Source of the DNA: Rhodoluna sp.
Lineage (GTDB): Bacteria; Actinomycetota; Actinomycetes; Actinomycetales; Microbacteriaceae
DNA length: 64,000 nt
Reading direction: 5' to 3'
Assembly (NCBI RefSeq): GCF_024639375.1
Contig: NZ_JAHEIM010000011.1
Coordinates: 1-64,000, forward strand
The position numbers were made by a program, and so were the translations under genes. Under the pieces are notes generated by a model. It made no database searches, was not told the DNA's origin, and saw only the letters and a list, made by a program, of their open reading frames with translations. Each line of letters begins with the position of its first letter. Within the stretch, counting starts at the first letter, position 1. This document shows positions 15,539 to 23,928 of the stretch, piece after piece.

Positions 15539-17076
15539 TGCGCGGTGACGGCCTGCTGAATTTCGATTCAGGGGTAGACGGAGACAAGAATCCACAAGAC
15601 CAATGTGGAGTCTTCGGCGTATGGGCACCAGGCGAAGAAGTTGCCAAGCTCACCTTCTTTGGTCTTTATTCTTTGCAACACCGCGGTCAAGAGTCTGCTG
15701 GCATCGCCACCTCTGACGGCAAGAAAATCCTCGTATACAAAGACATGGGATTGGTCTCTCAGGTTTTCTCAGAGAGCGCCCTTGAATCTTTGATTGGCCA
15801 CATTGCAGTTGGTCACAACCGCTACTCAACCACCGGTGCCTCACACTGGCGCAATGCGCAACCAACCTTGGGCCGCACCTCGGCCGGCACCGTGGCATTG
15901 GCCCACAACGGTAACCTAACCAACACCGCAGATTTGCTTGACCTGTTGCAGTCGCGCTACCCAGACCAGGGCACCAACGAAATCACCGGCGGCAACACCA
16001 CCGACACTGCAGTGCTAACCGCATTGATGGCCGGCGACCTAGACCACTCACTTGAAGCCACCGCTCTTGAACTTTTACCAAAGGTCAAGGGCGCTTTTTG
16101 TTTGGTCTTCATGGATGAAACCACACTTTATGCAGCGCGTGACCCACAGGGTGTGCGCCCACTTGTGCTTGGACGTTTGGAGCGCGGTTGGGTGGTTGCA
16201 TCAGAAACCGCTGCACTCGACATTGTTGGTGCAAGTTTCGTGCGCGAGGTTGAACCCGGCGAGCTAATTGCAATTGACGAAAACGGTTTGCGTTCAACTC
16301 GCTTTGCCGAAGTTAAGCGCGCCGGTTGCGTTTTTGAATATGTTTACCTGGCTCGCCCAGACACATCTATTAATGGCAAGAACGTTTATGACGCTCGAGT
16401 TGAAATGGGTCGTCAGTTGGCGCGCGAATATCCGGTGGATGCAGACCTAGTTATTCCAACACCAGAATCTGGCACACCAGCCGCAATTGGTTTCTCACAA
16501 GAGTCGGGAATTCCATTTGGTCACGGCCTAGTGAAAAACGCATATGTTGGCCGCACCTTTATTCAGCCTTCACAAACAATTCGCCAGCGCGGTATTCGTT
16601 TGAAGTTGAACCCGCTCAAAGAAGTTATTGCCGGAAAGCGCATCATCGTGATTGATGACTCAATTGTTCGCGGCAACACTCAGCGTGCGTTGGTGCAAAT
16701 GTTGCGTGAAGCAGGCGCTGCAGAAATTCACGTGCGAATTTCTTCGCCACCGATCACCTGGCCATGTTTTTATGGCATCGACTTTGCAACTCGCGCCGAA
16801 CTAATTGCCACTGGTCTTGCAGTTGAAGATGTGCGCACCTCAATTGGCGCAGACTCACTTGGTTATTTGACTAAGGATGGCATGATCGCCGCAACCGGCC
16901 AGCAAGAGCGTGAACTTTGCACCGCTTGCTTCACCGGCAGTTACCCAATTGAATTGCCAACCGCAGATCGTCTTGGCAAGAACTTGCTTGAGCGCGACGA
17001 TGCAGCTTGCAACCCTGGCCCAGACAGCGAAACCGACGAACTTGTTCGTCAGCAACAGGAGACCCTGAATGACTAA
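15538..17076 (+). CDS. purF: Amidophosphoribosyltransferase
   Basis: About 512 residues, the first committed enzyme of purine synthesis (PRPP plus glutamine to phosphoribosylamine). I chose ATG 15538, five bases after AGAGG; GTG 15535 is one codon upstream. The N-terminal nucleophile Cys lies in DQCGVFGVW after a propeptide of about 20 residues that must be removed. The N-terminal amidotransferase region has LYSLQHRGQESAGIA and GHNRYST. The PRPP site is IIVIDDSIVRGNT near residue 370. A C-terminal Cys-rich part (ELCTACFTG) fits the Fe-S-type enzyme. It overlaps purM by 8 bp. Confidence 0.97.
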   Translation: MRGDGLLNFDSGVDGDKNPQDQCGVFGVWAPGEEVAKLTFFGLYSLQHRGQESAGIATSDGKKILVYKDMGLVSQVFSESALESLIGHIAVGHNRYSTTGASHWRNAQPTLGRTSAGTVALAHNGNLTNTADLLDLLQSRYPDQGTNEITGGNTTDTAVLTALMAGDLDHSLEATALELLPKVKGAFCLVFMDETTLYAARDPQGVRPLVLGRLERGWVVASETAALDIVGASFVREVEPGELIAIDENGLRSTRFAEVKRAGCVFEYVYLARPDTSINGKNVYDARVEMGRQLAREYPVDADLVIPTPESGTPAAIGFSQESGIPFGHGLVKNAYVGRTFIQPSQTIRQRGIRLKLNPLKEVIAGKRIIVIDDSIVRGNTQRALVQMLREAGAAEIHVRISSPPITWPCFYGIDFATRAELIATGLAVEDVRTSIGADSLGYLTKDGMIAATGQQERELCTACFTGSYPIELPTADRLGKNLLERDDAACNPGPDSETDELVRQQQETLND

Positions 17077-18166
17077 TGCCTATGCCGCCTCTGGCGTAGA
17101 CACCGAAGCCGGTGACCTAGCTGTTGAACTAATGAAGAAGGCCGTGGGCGCAACCCACAACGAGCTTGTGCTTGGCGGCCTCGGTGGTTTCGCCGGCATG
17201 ATGGATGTCAGTTTCTTGAAGTCTTATGACCACCCGCTGATGGCAACATCCACAGATGGTGTTGGCACCAAGGTTGCCATTGCACAGGCAATCGACAAGC
17301 ACGACACCATTGGCCAAGACCTAGTTGGCATGGTTGTTGACGACATCGTTGTGGTTGGCGCAAAGAGTTTGTTTATGACCGACTACATCGCCTGCGGCAA
17401 GGTTGTGCCAACTCGCATTGCCGACATCGTGCGCGGCATTGCCGAAGCTTGTGCTCACGTTGGTGTTGCACTAGTTGGTGGCGAAACCGCAGAGCACCCA
17501 GGCTTGCTTGGCCCAGATGACTACGACGTTGCAGGTGCAGCAGTTGGTGTGGTTGAAAAAGATCGTTTGCTTGGCCCACAAAATGTTTTGGTTGGTGACG
17601 TTGTGCTTGGCATGCAGTCATCTGGTTTGCACTCAAACGGTTACTCATTGGTGCGCAAGATTGTTGCTGATAGCAAGCTTGATTACACCAAGAGTGTCGC
17701 TGAATTTGATTCTCGCTCGTTGGGTGAAGTTTTGCTTGAGCCAACCGCGCTTTACACCGGCGTGCTAAACACTTTGCTTGAAGGCGAACTGGGTGCAGCG
17801 GTGCACGCAATGAGTCACATCACCGGTGGTGGCATTGCAGCTAACTTGGCTCGTGTTTTGCCGCAGGGTGTTTCACTCGATGTTGACCGTTCAACTTGGT
17901 CGCCTCAGGATGTATTCAAGGTGCTTGCTGGTTGGGGCGGCTTCTCACTGCAGAGTGTTGAATCAACTTGGAACCTTGGCTTGGGTCAGGCAGTTGTTGT
18001 AGCTGCAGACCGTGCCGACGAAGTTGCAGTTCGTTTGAATTCACTCGGAATAAATACCTGGCAACTTGGTGTTGTCGATAAAGCAGTCGGAGATCTTTCT
18101 GGCTACGTGCAAGGTGCAAAAGGCGTTGACGGCGGAGCCGTGCGTTTAGTTGGAGACTATAAATAG
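17069..18166 (+). CDS. purM: Phosphoribosylformylglycinamidine cyclo-ligase (AIR synthetase)
   Basis: 365 residues; closes FGAM to AIR with ATP. Typical signatures are STDGVGTKVAIAQAI, MVVDDIVVVGAKSLFMTDYIA split by conserved Asp residues, VGGETAEHPG, and MSHITGGGIAANLARVLP. ATG 17069 has AGGAG upstream inside the end of purF. Its stop codon overlaps the GTG start of an MFS transporter by one base, an unusual downstream partner. Confidence 0.97.
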   Translation: MTNAYAASGVDTEAGDLAVELMKKAVGATHNELVLGGLGGFAGMMDVSFLKSYDHPLMATSTDGVGTKVAIAQAIDKHDTIGQDLVGMVVDDIVVVGAKSLFMTDYIACGKVVPTRIADIVRGIAEACAHVGVALVGGETAEHPGLLGPDDYDVAGAAVGVVEKDRLLGPQNVLVGDVVLGMQSSGLHSNGYSLVRKIVADSKLDYTKSVAEFDSRSLGEVLLEPTALYTGVLNTLLEGELGAAVHAMSHITGGGIAANLARVLPQGVSLDVDRSTWSPQDVFKVLAGWGGFSLQSVESTWNLGLGQAVVVAADRADEVAVRLNSLGINTWQLGVVDKAVGDLSGYVQGAKGVDGGAVRLVGDYK

Positions 18167-19605
18167 TGAGCAAAGCGTCGAAATTATCGGCTGAAAGCGT
18201 ATTGATAATTTCGATTCTGCTGATCAGCACGTTCGTTGTATTTCTAAACGAAACTCTTCTTGGTGTGGCACTGCCAGTAATCATGCAAGACATGAACATC
18301 ACCGCTTCGGTTGGTCAGTGGTTGAACACCGCGTTTATGTTGACCATGGCAATCGTGATTCCAACCACCGGATATTTGCAGCAGCGCTTTTCAACCCGCG
18401 CACTTTATATGGCGGCGATGCTGGCGTTTGTAGTCGGCACCTTGCTTGGTGCGTTTTCGCCTAGCTTTGAGATTCTTTTGTTGGGCCGCATTGTTCAAGC
18501 CTCTGGTTCGGCCATTATGTTTCCACTTTTGATGACCACCATCATGGATCTAGTGCCAGAGCAATCCCGTGGGCGCATCATGGGCAATATCGGCATTGTG
18601 ATGTCGGTTGCGCCGGCAATGGGGCCAGCTGTTTCTGGCTTGATTTTGCATTCACTTAACTGGCGCGCGTTGTTTTGGGTAATGCTGCCAATCGGATTGG
18701 TGACCGCGGTTATTGGTTCACTCAAACTGAAGGCTTCGCACACGCCTAACAAGGCATCCATCGACATTCTTTCGGTGGCGCTATCGGGCTTGGCCTTTGG
18801 TGGCTTGGTTTATGGCCTCAGCTCATTTGGCGAAGCAGCTCGCACCAACGTTGCCGTTTCACCTTGGGTTTGGTTCGCACTCGGCCTGGTGTTCTTGGGG
18901 CTCTTTGTGCGCCGCCAAATCAAGCTGGCACCCGGCGGTCACGCGCTTTTGAACCTAGGCACCTTTAGATCGGCCAACTTTAGAGTGGGCCTAACTCTGA
19001 TGCTGGTTGCCATGTTGGTGATGTTTGGTTTCGGAATTCTGTTGCCGCTGTTCATTCAAGACGGCCTTGGCATGGATGCACTTGCCACCGGATTGATTCT
19101 TTTGCCTGGTGGTTTGGCCATGGGTTTGCTTAGCCCGGTTATCGGCGGCCTCTATGACAAATTTGGTGCGCGCAAACTTTTGATTCCGGCTTCGATTTTT
19201 GTTGGTGTGGTTTTGGCCTACATGACTACCTTCAACGGCGACACAACTTTCTGGACTCTGCTGTTGACCTACATGGCATTCATGATTGGCATCGGCTTCT
19301 TCTTCACTCCGCTGTTCTCATTGACCATGGGTTCGGTTGAGCCACAGCTTTACCCACACGCGAGTGCAACCGTTGGCACACTGCAGCAGGTTGGTGGCGC
19401 TGCCGGCACAGCAATCTTCATCACCGTGTTCACCATCGCTGGTGCTCAGGTGAAGTCAGATGCTGCGCTTGCAGTGACTACCGGTTCGCAACAAGCGTTC
19501 TTGCTTGGCGCAATCATTTGGATAGCAACTTTGGTGTTGGCCCTACTAATCAAAGAACCAGTAAAGACCGAGCAGCCTGCGGGCGATTCGGTTGCTTCGC
19601 ACTAG
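18166..19605 (+). CDS. MFS efflux transporter, DHA2 family
   Basis: 479 residues, predicted 14 transmembrane helices. The family motif appears as LLGRIVQASGSAIMFPLLMTT and a conserved antiporter motif C region around MGPAVSGLIL. Such pumps export drugs or metabolites by proton antiport. The substrate cannot be read from the sequence. It starts at GTG 18166, overlapping the purM stop by one base, so its translation is coupled to purine synthesis; a purine or nucleoside-related exporter is one idea, a multidrug pump another. It converges on the CbiX-like gene with 4 bp between stops. Confidence 0.88.
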   Translation: MSKASKLSAESVLIISILLISTFVVFLNETLLGVALPVIMQDMNITASVGQWLNTAFMLTMAIVIPTTGYLQQRFSTRALYMAAMLAFVVGTLLGAFSPSFEILLLGRIVQASGSAIMFPLLMTTIMDLVPEQSRGRIMGNIGIVMSVAPAMGPAVSGLILHSLNWRALFWVMLPIGLVTAVIGSLKLKASHTPNKASIDILSVALSGLAFGGLVYGLSSFGEAARTNVAVSPWVWFALGLVFLGLFVRRQIKLAPGGHALLNLGTFRSANFRVGLTLMLVAMLVMFGFGILLPLFIQDGLGMDALATGLILLPGGLAMGLLSPVIGGLYDKFGARKLLIPASIFVGVVLAYMTTFNGDTTFWTLLLTYMAFMIGIGFFFTPLFSLTMGSVEPQLYPHASATVGTLQQVGGAAGTAIFITVFTIAGAQVKSDAALAVTTGSQQAFLLGAIIWIATLVLALLIKEPVKTEQPAGDSVASH

Positions 19606-19609
19606 CAAG

Positions 19610-20398
19610 TTAGGCCGGTTGGCGACAAGCGCTAGCGCAACCTGCGGCACAACCCTCAAACGGTTTGCCACGCATGCCATCGAGACAACCGGTTTGGCCT
19701 GAACGTTTCTGGCCCGCGGTAAATCGCTCAATCACAATGTCAATCAGTTGCTGCGGGGTTTCAAGCTCTGGCGAAAGCAGCGGGTTGGTCACAATGTGCG
19801 CGCCAACCTTTTGCATCAGGTCGCTAAAGAAACCGGGCGCCAATAAGTAGGTGCTCACCACAATTCGCTTGCGTGGGTTTTGAAACTTTAGCTTTGGCAC
19901 TAGGTCTTTGAGCTTCGGTTCGGCCGCAGAAAGAAATGCCAACTCAACTTGCTTACCCAGGGATGCCTCGAGCATTGCCTTCACTTTGCTGGTTTCGGCT
20001 TGTGCGCGCGCATCGCTCGAACCGGCAACGGTGAGAACTACAAGATCTTCTGCCTGGTGACCGGCCTCGGCAAGACGCTGCACCAAAACGTCAACCAGTC
20101 TTTGGTCTGGGCCAAGGGCTGGGGTGATTGTGGCGTCGCCGTGTTCAAAAGCGGCATCGGCAATATCTTGACGCACGTGATAGCCGGTGGCCAAAAGCAG
20201 CGGCACGATTGTTGCCTCGGATACCTGTGCCAGCACGGTTGGCACATCTGGTTGCTGCACATCGACGAAGGCCTCGCGAACATCCGCGGGGTTTAAGGCT
20301 TCATTAACTTTTGTTACGAGTCGCGAGATGGCCAAAGCACCGTTGGAATTGTCGGTGCCGTGCGATGCCGCGATGAGTGTGCGAATGAGAAACCTCAA
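19610..20398 (-). CDS. CbiX/SirB-type sirohydrochlorin chelatase with Cys-rich tail
   Basis: 262 residues from TTG 20398 (no ATG fits). The class II chelatase repeat is visible twice: AASHGTDN with metal-binding His13, and VPLLLATGYHVRQDI with the second His, then a degenerate second half (VVSTYLLAPGFFSDL). It would insert Fe2+ into sirohydrochlorin to give siroheme, needed by the sulfite reductase encoded divergently. The last 25 residues hold a CX11CX3CX3C motif (GCLDG ... EGCAAGCASAC), a possible Fe-S or metal-storage site, as C-terminal metal tails occur in some CbiX proteins. A cobaltochelatase role is less likely, as no cobalamin genes are near. Confidence 0.85.
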   Translation of the reverse strand: MRFLIRTLIAASHGTDNSNGALAISRLVTKVNEALNPADVREAFVDVQQPDVPTVLAQVSEATIVPLLLATGYHVRQDIADAAFEHGDATITPALGPDQRLVDVLVQRLAEAGHQAEDLVVLTVAGSSDARAQAETSKVKAMLEASLGKQVELAFLSAAEPKLKDLVPKLKFQNPRKRIVVSTYLLAPGFFSDLMQKVGAHIVTNPLLSPELETPQQLIDIVIERFTAGQKRSGQTGCLDGMRGKPFEGCAAGCASACRQPA

Positions 20399-20485
20399 TA
20401 GATAAAAGGGATTGCGAAAAGCCTAGCAAAACAGTAGGAATTCGAATCGGGTGAGTGGGCCGGAATCGGCGCTGTGGTGCGGAAG

Positions 20486-20573
20486 TTGCCCCCAAGCGGG
20501 ATTCGTTTTTATAGGCGAAAATAGACCCAGCGCTGCCGACTATGCGGCAGCATTCACTTTTTTAGGATGTCTA
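20486..20573 (+). promoter_or_regulatory. Promoter and hairpin-bearing leader of the sulfate-reduction operon
   Basis: TTGCCC (20486-20491) and TATAGG (20510-20515) with an 18-bp spacer form a plausible promoter. Downstream, GCTGCCG (20532-20538) pairs with CGGCAGC (20545-20551), followed by ATTCACTTTTTT, and then AGGATG as ribosome site for sir at 20574. A terminator-like hairpin directly before the first gene suggests attenuation. The rest of the 175-bp divergent gap also has to hold the CbiX-gene promoter, which I cannot place. Confidence 0.45.
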
Positions 20574-22283
20574 ATGACTGAACACGTGACCGGCGGAACC
20601 AATGCTGAAGTTCGACCTCCACGCGAGGGCCGCTCAAACGGCCAGTGGAAGGTTGACGGCACTGAGCCACTGAACGCCAACGAATCTTGGAAGCAAGAAG
20701 ACGGTGGCCTTTCGGTTCGTGAGCGCATTGAGAACATTTATTCGAAGACCGGTTTCGACAGCATTGATGGCACCGACCTGCACGGTCGTTTTCGCTGGTG
20801 GGGTCTTTACACCCAGCGCAAGCCGGGCATCGATGGCGGCCGCACCGCAACCCTTGAGCCGCACGAGCTCGAAGACAAGTACTTCATGCTGCGCGTGCGC
20901 ATTGACGGTGGCCAGCTAACCACCGAGCAGCTGCGTGTAATCGCCGGCATCTCAAAAGACTTTGGTCGCGACACCGCCGACCTAACCGACCGCCAGAACA
21001 TTCAGTTGCACTGGATCGAAGTTGAGGCAATGCCAGAAATTTGGCGCCGCCTCGAAAGCGTTGGCCTAGAAACCACAGAGGCCTGTGGTGACGTGCCACG
21101 TGTGATCTTGGGTTCACCGGTTGCCGGCATTGCTGAGGATGAGTTGATCGACCCAACCGACATCATCGAAGAAATTCGTTTGAAGTACATTGGCGACCCA
21201 GAGCTTGCCAACTTGCCACGCAAGTTCAAGTCGGCAATCACCGGTCACCCAAGCCAAGACGTAGTTCACGAAATCAACGATCTTGCATTTGTTGCAGTGA
21301 ACCACCCAGAGCACGGTGTTGGTTTTGACCTTTGGGTTGGTGGTGGTTTGTCAACCGCACCTCGACTTGCCGAGCGTTTGGGTGTTTGGGTTTCACCGGC
21401 ACAGGTTGCCGAAGTTTGGTACGGCGTTTGTTCAATCTTCCGCGACTACGGATTCCGCCGTTTGCGCAACAAGGCTCGTTTGAAGTTCTTGATGGCTGAC
21501 TGGGGCCCGGTGAAGTTCCGCGAAATTCTTGAGACCGAATACTTGAAGTACAAGTTGGCCGATGGCCCTGCTGCACCAACTCCAAAAACTGTTGGTGACC
21601 ACGTTGGTGTGCACAAGCAGAAAGACGGCAAGTTCTATCTTGGCGTCACACCGTTTGTTGGTCGTGTGTCTGGCACCATCCTGAGTGATCTTGCAGACGT
21701 GCTTGAGAAGTATGGCTCAAAGCGTTTGCGCACCACACCTCACCAGAAGTTGGTTTTGCTTGACATTGCCGAAGCCGATGTTGAGAACATAATTGTTGAA
21801 CTTGATGCACTTGGTTTGAATGCCCGACCAAGCGACTTTCAGCGTTCAACCATTGCTTGCACCGGCATTGAGTTTTGCAAGTTGGCAATTGTTGACACCA
21901 AAGAAACTGCAACCGAGGCAGTGAAGTCGCTGACTCGCACCATGGTTGATATTCAGTTGAAGCGCCCAATCTCGTTGCACGTGAACGGTTGCCCAAACTC
22001 TTGTGCCCGCATTCAGACTGCCGACATTGGCCTTAAAGGCCAGTTGCTGCCTGATGGCAACGGCGGCACCGAGCCTGGATTCCAGGTGCACCTAGGTGGT
22101 GGCTTGGCGTCTCGCGACCGCGACGAGGCTGGCCTTGGCCGCACCGTGCGTGGCCTAAAGGTGACCGCAGCAAACCTAAGCGAATACGTAGAGCGTGTGA
22201 CTCGCAAGTATGTTTCAGAAGCCGAAGGCGACGAGACATTTGCTGAGTGGGCACACCGTGCAGAAGAAGAGGCACTTCAATGA
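20574..22283 (+). CDS. sir: Ferredoxin-dependent sulfite reductase (siroheme/4Fe-4S)
   Basis: 569 residues from ATG 20574; an in-frame GTG at 20451 would add 41 residues running through the leader and is rejected. The enzyme reduces sulfite to sulfide with six electrons. The 4Fe-4S/siroheme ligands are Cys429 and Cys435 (ACTGIEFC) and Cys473 and Cys477 (NGCPNSC). The N-terminal RERIENIYSKTGFDSIDG and RFRWWGLYTQRKPG match actinobacterial SirA/NirA. A Tyr-Cys crosslink cannot be judged. Nitrite reductase is the alternative, but cysH-cysD-cysN follow with ATGA-type overlaps, so sulfite is the likely substrate. Electrons could come from the FprA-like reductase at the end of the operon. Confidence 0.93.
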   Translation: MTEHVTGGTNAEVRPPREGRSNGQWKVDGTEPLNANESWKQEDGGLSVRERIENIYSKTGFDSIDGTDLHGRFRWWGLYTQRKPGIDGGRTATLEPHELEDKYFMLRVRIDGGQLTTEQLRVIAGISKDFGRDTADLTDRQNIQLHWIEVEAMPEIWRRLESVGLETTEACGDVPRVILGSPVAGIAEDELIDPTDIIEEIRLKYIGDPELANLPRKFKSAITGHPSQDVVHEINDLAFVAVNHPEHGVGFDLWVGGGLSTAPRLAERLGVWVSPAQVAEVWYGVCSIFRDYGFRRLRNKARLKFLMADWGPVKFREILETEYLKYKLADGPAAPTPKTVGDHVGVHKQKDGKFYLGVTPFVGRVSGTILSDLADVLEKYGSKRLRTTPHQKLVLLDIAEADVENIIVELDALGLNARPSDFQRSTIACTGIEFCKLAIVDTKETATEAVKSLTRTMVDIQLKRPISLHVNGCPNSCARIQTADIGLKGQLLPDGNGGTEPGFQVHLGGGLASRDRDEAGLGRTVRGLKVTAANLSEYVERVTRKYVSEAEGDETFAEWAHRAEEEALQ

Positions 22284-23017
22284 GCGTTCTAACTCGCCGC
22301 AGCGAAGCTGAACTGAAGAGTTTGGTTGAAGCTGGCTTGGCACAGCTTGCCGAACTTGGTGCAGCGAATGCAACTGGTGAAGCAACCGCCGAGCAAGTGA
22401 TTGATTGGGTTGCTGCAAACTTTGATGTTGACGCTGTTGCAATTGCGTGTTCAATGGCTGATGCAGTTTTGCCGCACATCGTGACGCAAAAAATTGCTAA
22501 CGCAGAAGTTTTGTTTCTAGAGACCGGTTATCACTTTGCCGAAACTCTCGCCACACGCAATGAGGTTGCGCGTGCGTTGCCAGTGCGCATTGTTGATGTG
22601 AAGCCAAAGCTAACCGTTGCCGAGCAAGACGCAAAGTTTGGCGAGAAGCTTTATTCACGCGACCCAAACCAGTGCTGCCAGATGCGCAAGGTTGACCCGC
22701 TGCACGATTCACTAAAGAACTACGAACTTTGGTTCACCGGTGTGCGCCGCGACGAGGCCCCTACTCGTGCTAACACTGCGCTAATTGGCTGGGATGAAAA
22801 GAACGGTTTAGTTAAAGTGAACCCGCTTGCTGCGTGGACCTTTGACGAACTGATCGACTATGCAACCGCACACCAAGTGCCAGTGAACCTTTTGCTATCA
22901 AACGGCTACCCATCGATTGGTTGTGAACCTTGCACCAAGCAGGTTGCACCAGGCGAAGACCCACGTTCGGGTCGTTGGGCAGGCGCTAACAAGATTGAGT
23001 GTGGTCTGCACCTATGA
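22280..23017 (+). CDS. cysH: Assimilatory adenylyl-sulfate (APS) reductase
   Basis: 245 residues from ATG 22280, overlapping the sir stop by 4 bp. It reduces APS to sulfite using thioredoxin. Cys132-Cys133 (QCCQMRK) and Cys215/Cys218 (GCEPC) are the four ligands of the 4Fe-4S cluster that marks APS-type enzymes, as opposed to PAPS-type. The catalytic Cys241 sits in the C-terminal ECGLHL. Consistently, no APS kinase (cysC) is present in the operon. FLETGYHF and SRDP-like segments complete the family pattern. Confidence 0.95.
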   Translation: MSVLTRRSEAELKSLVEAGLAQLAELGAANATGEATAEQVIDWVAANFDVDAVAIACSMADAVLPHIVTQKIANAEVLFLETGYHFAETLATRNEVARALPVRIVDVKPKLTVAEQDAKFGEKLYSRDPNQCCQMRKVDPLHDSLKNYELWFTGVRRDEAPTRANTALIGWDEKNGLVKVNPLAAWTFDELIDYATAHQVPVNLLLSNGYPSIGCEPCTKQVAPGEDPRSGRWAGANKIECGLHL

Positions 23018-23928
23018 GTCAAAAACTTTCTGACAGCCGTCTAGATTTGCTAGACACTCTAGAAAGCGAATCGATTCACATCATTCGCGAAGTCGTGGCC
23101 GAATTTGAAAAGCCTGTGTTGCTTTTCTCTGGTGGCAAAGACAGTGTTGTGGTTTTGCACTTGGCAACCAAGGCGTTCTGGCCTGGCAAGGTTCCGTTCC
23201 CGGTGCTGCACGTTGACACCGGTCACAACTTTCCAGAGGTAATCGAGTTTCGCGATCGCACCGTTGAGCGCCTAGGTCTTCGCCTTGAGGTTGCTTCGGT
23301 TCAGGATTACATCGATCGCGGAGTATTGCAGGAGCGCCCAGACGGCACCCGCAACCCACTGCAGACCCTGCCATTGCTTGAGGCAATCACCAAGGGCAAG
23401 TACGACGCCGTTTTCGGTGGCGCCCGCCGGGACGAAGATAAGGCCCGCGCCAAGGAGCGCATCCTGAGCCTTCGTGATGAATTTGGCCAGTGGGACCCAC
23501 GCAACCAGCGCCCAGAGCTATGGAACCTTTACAACGGTCGCCACCTGCCTGGTCAGCACGTTCGCGCTTTTCCGATTAGCAACTGGACAGAGCTAGACAT
23601 TTGGCGCTACATCGAGCGCGAGGGCATTGAGTTGCCACCGCTTTATTACGCACACGAGCGCGAGGTTTATTCACGCGATGGCATGTGGCGAGCAGTTGGC
23701 CCGGTTTCAATGCCAACCGCAACCGAGGTTGTTGAGAAGCGTTTGGTTCGCTATCGCACAGTGGGAGACATGAGTTGCACCGGTGCTGTTGAATCACCAG
23801 CTCGCAGCATTAGCGATGTTGTGCTCGAAGTTGCAGCAAGCACGCTAACCGAGCGCGGTGCCACTCGCGCAGACGACCGAATTTCTGAAGCCGCTATGGA
23901 AGACCGTAAGAAAGAAGGGTACTTCTAA
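23014..23928 (+). CDS. cysD: Sulfate adenylyltransferase subunit 2
   Basis: 304 residues from ATG 23014, which overlaps the cysH stop by 4 bp; the frame opens 15 bp earlier but that start is not supported. This PP-loop subunit forms APS from ATP and sulfate. SGGKDS at residues 39-44 is the PP-loop; HVDTGHNFPEVIEFRD and FGGARRDEDKARAKERI follow, as in CysD proteins. The C-terminal MEDRKKEGYF is the typical end. Next gene: cysN, overlapping by one base. Confidence 0.97.
   Translation: MSQKLSDSRLDLLDTLESESIHIIREVVAEFEKPVLLFSGGKDSVVVLHLATKAFWPGKVPFPVLHVDTGHNFPEVIEFRDRTVERLGLRLEVASVQDYIDRGVLQERPDGTRNPLQTLPLLEAITKGKYDAVFGGARRDEDKARAKERILSLRDEFGQWDPRNQRPELWNLYNGRHLPGQHVRAFPISNWTELDIWRYIEREGIELPPLYYAHEREVYSRDGMWRAVGPVSMPTATEVVEKRLVRYRTVGDMSCTGAVESPARSISDVVLEVAASTLTERGATRADDRISEAAMEDRKKEGYF

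Noticed and set aside
18166-19605. MFS pump as a specific drug-resistance gene
   Set aside because: The DHA2 fold alone does not give a substrate, and context points to purine genes rather than antibiotics.
20451-20573. In-frame 41-codon extension of sulfite reductase from GTG 20451
   Set aside because: It runs through the predicted promoter and hairpin, has no family similarity, and ATG 20574 has a good ribosome site and the right N-terminus.
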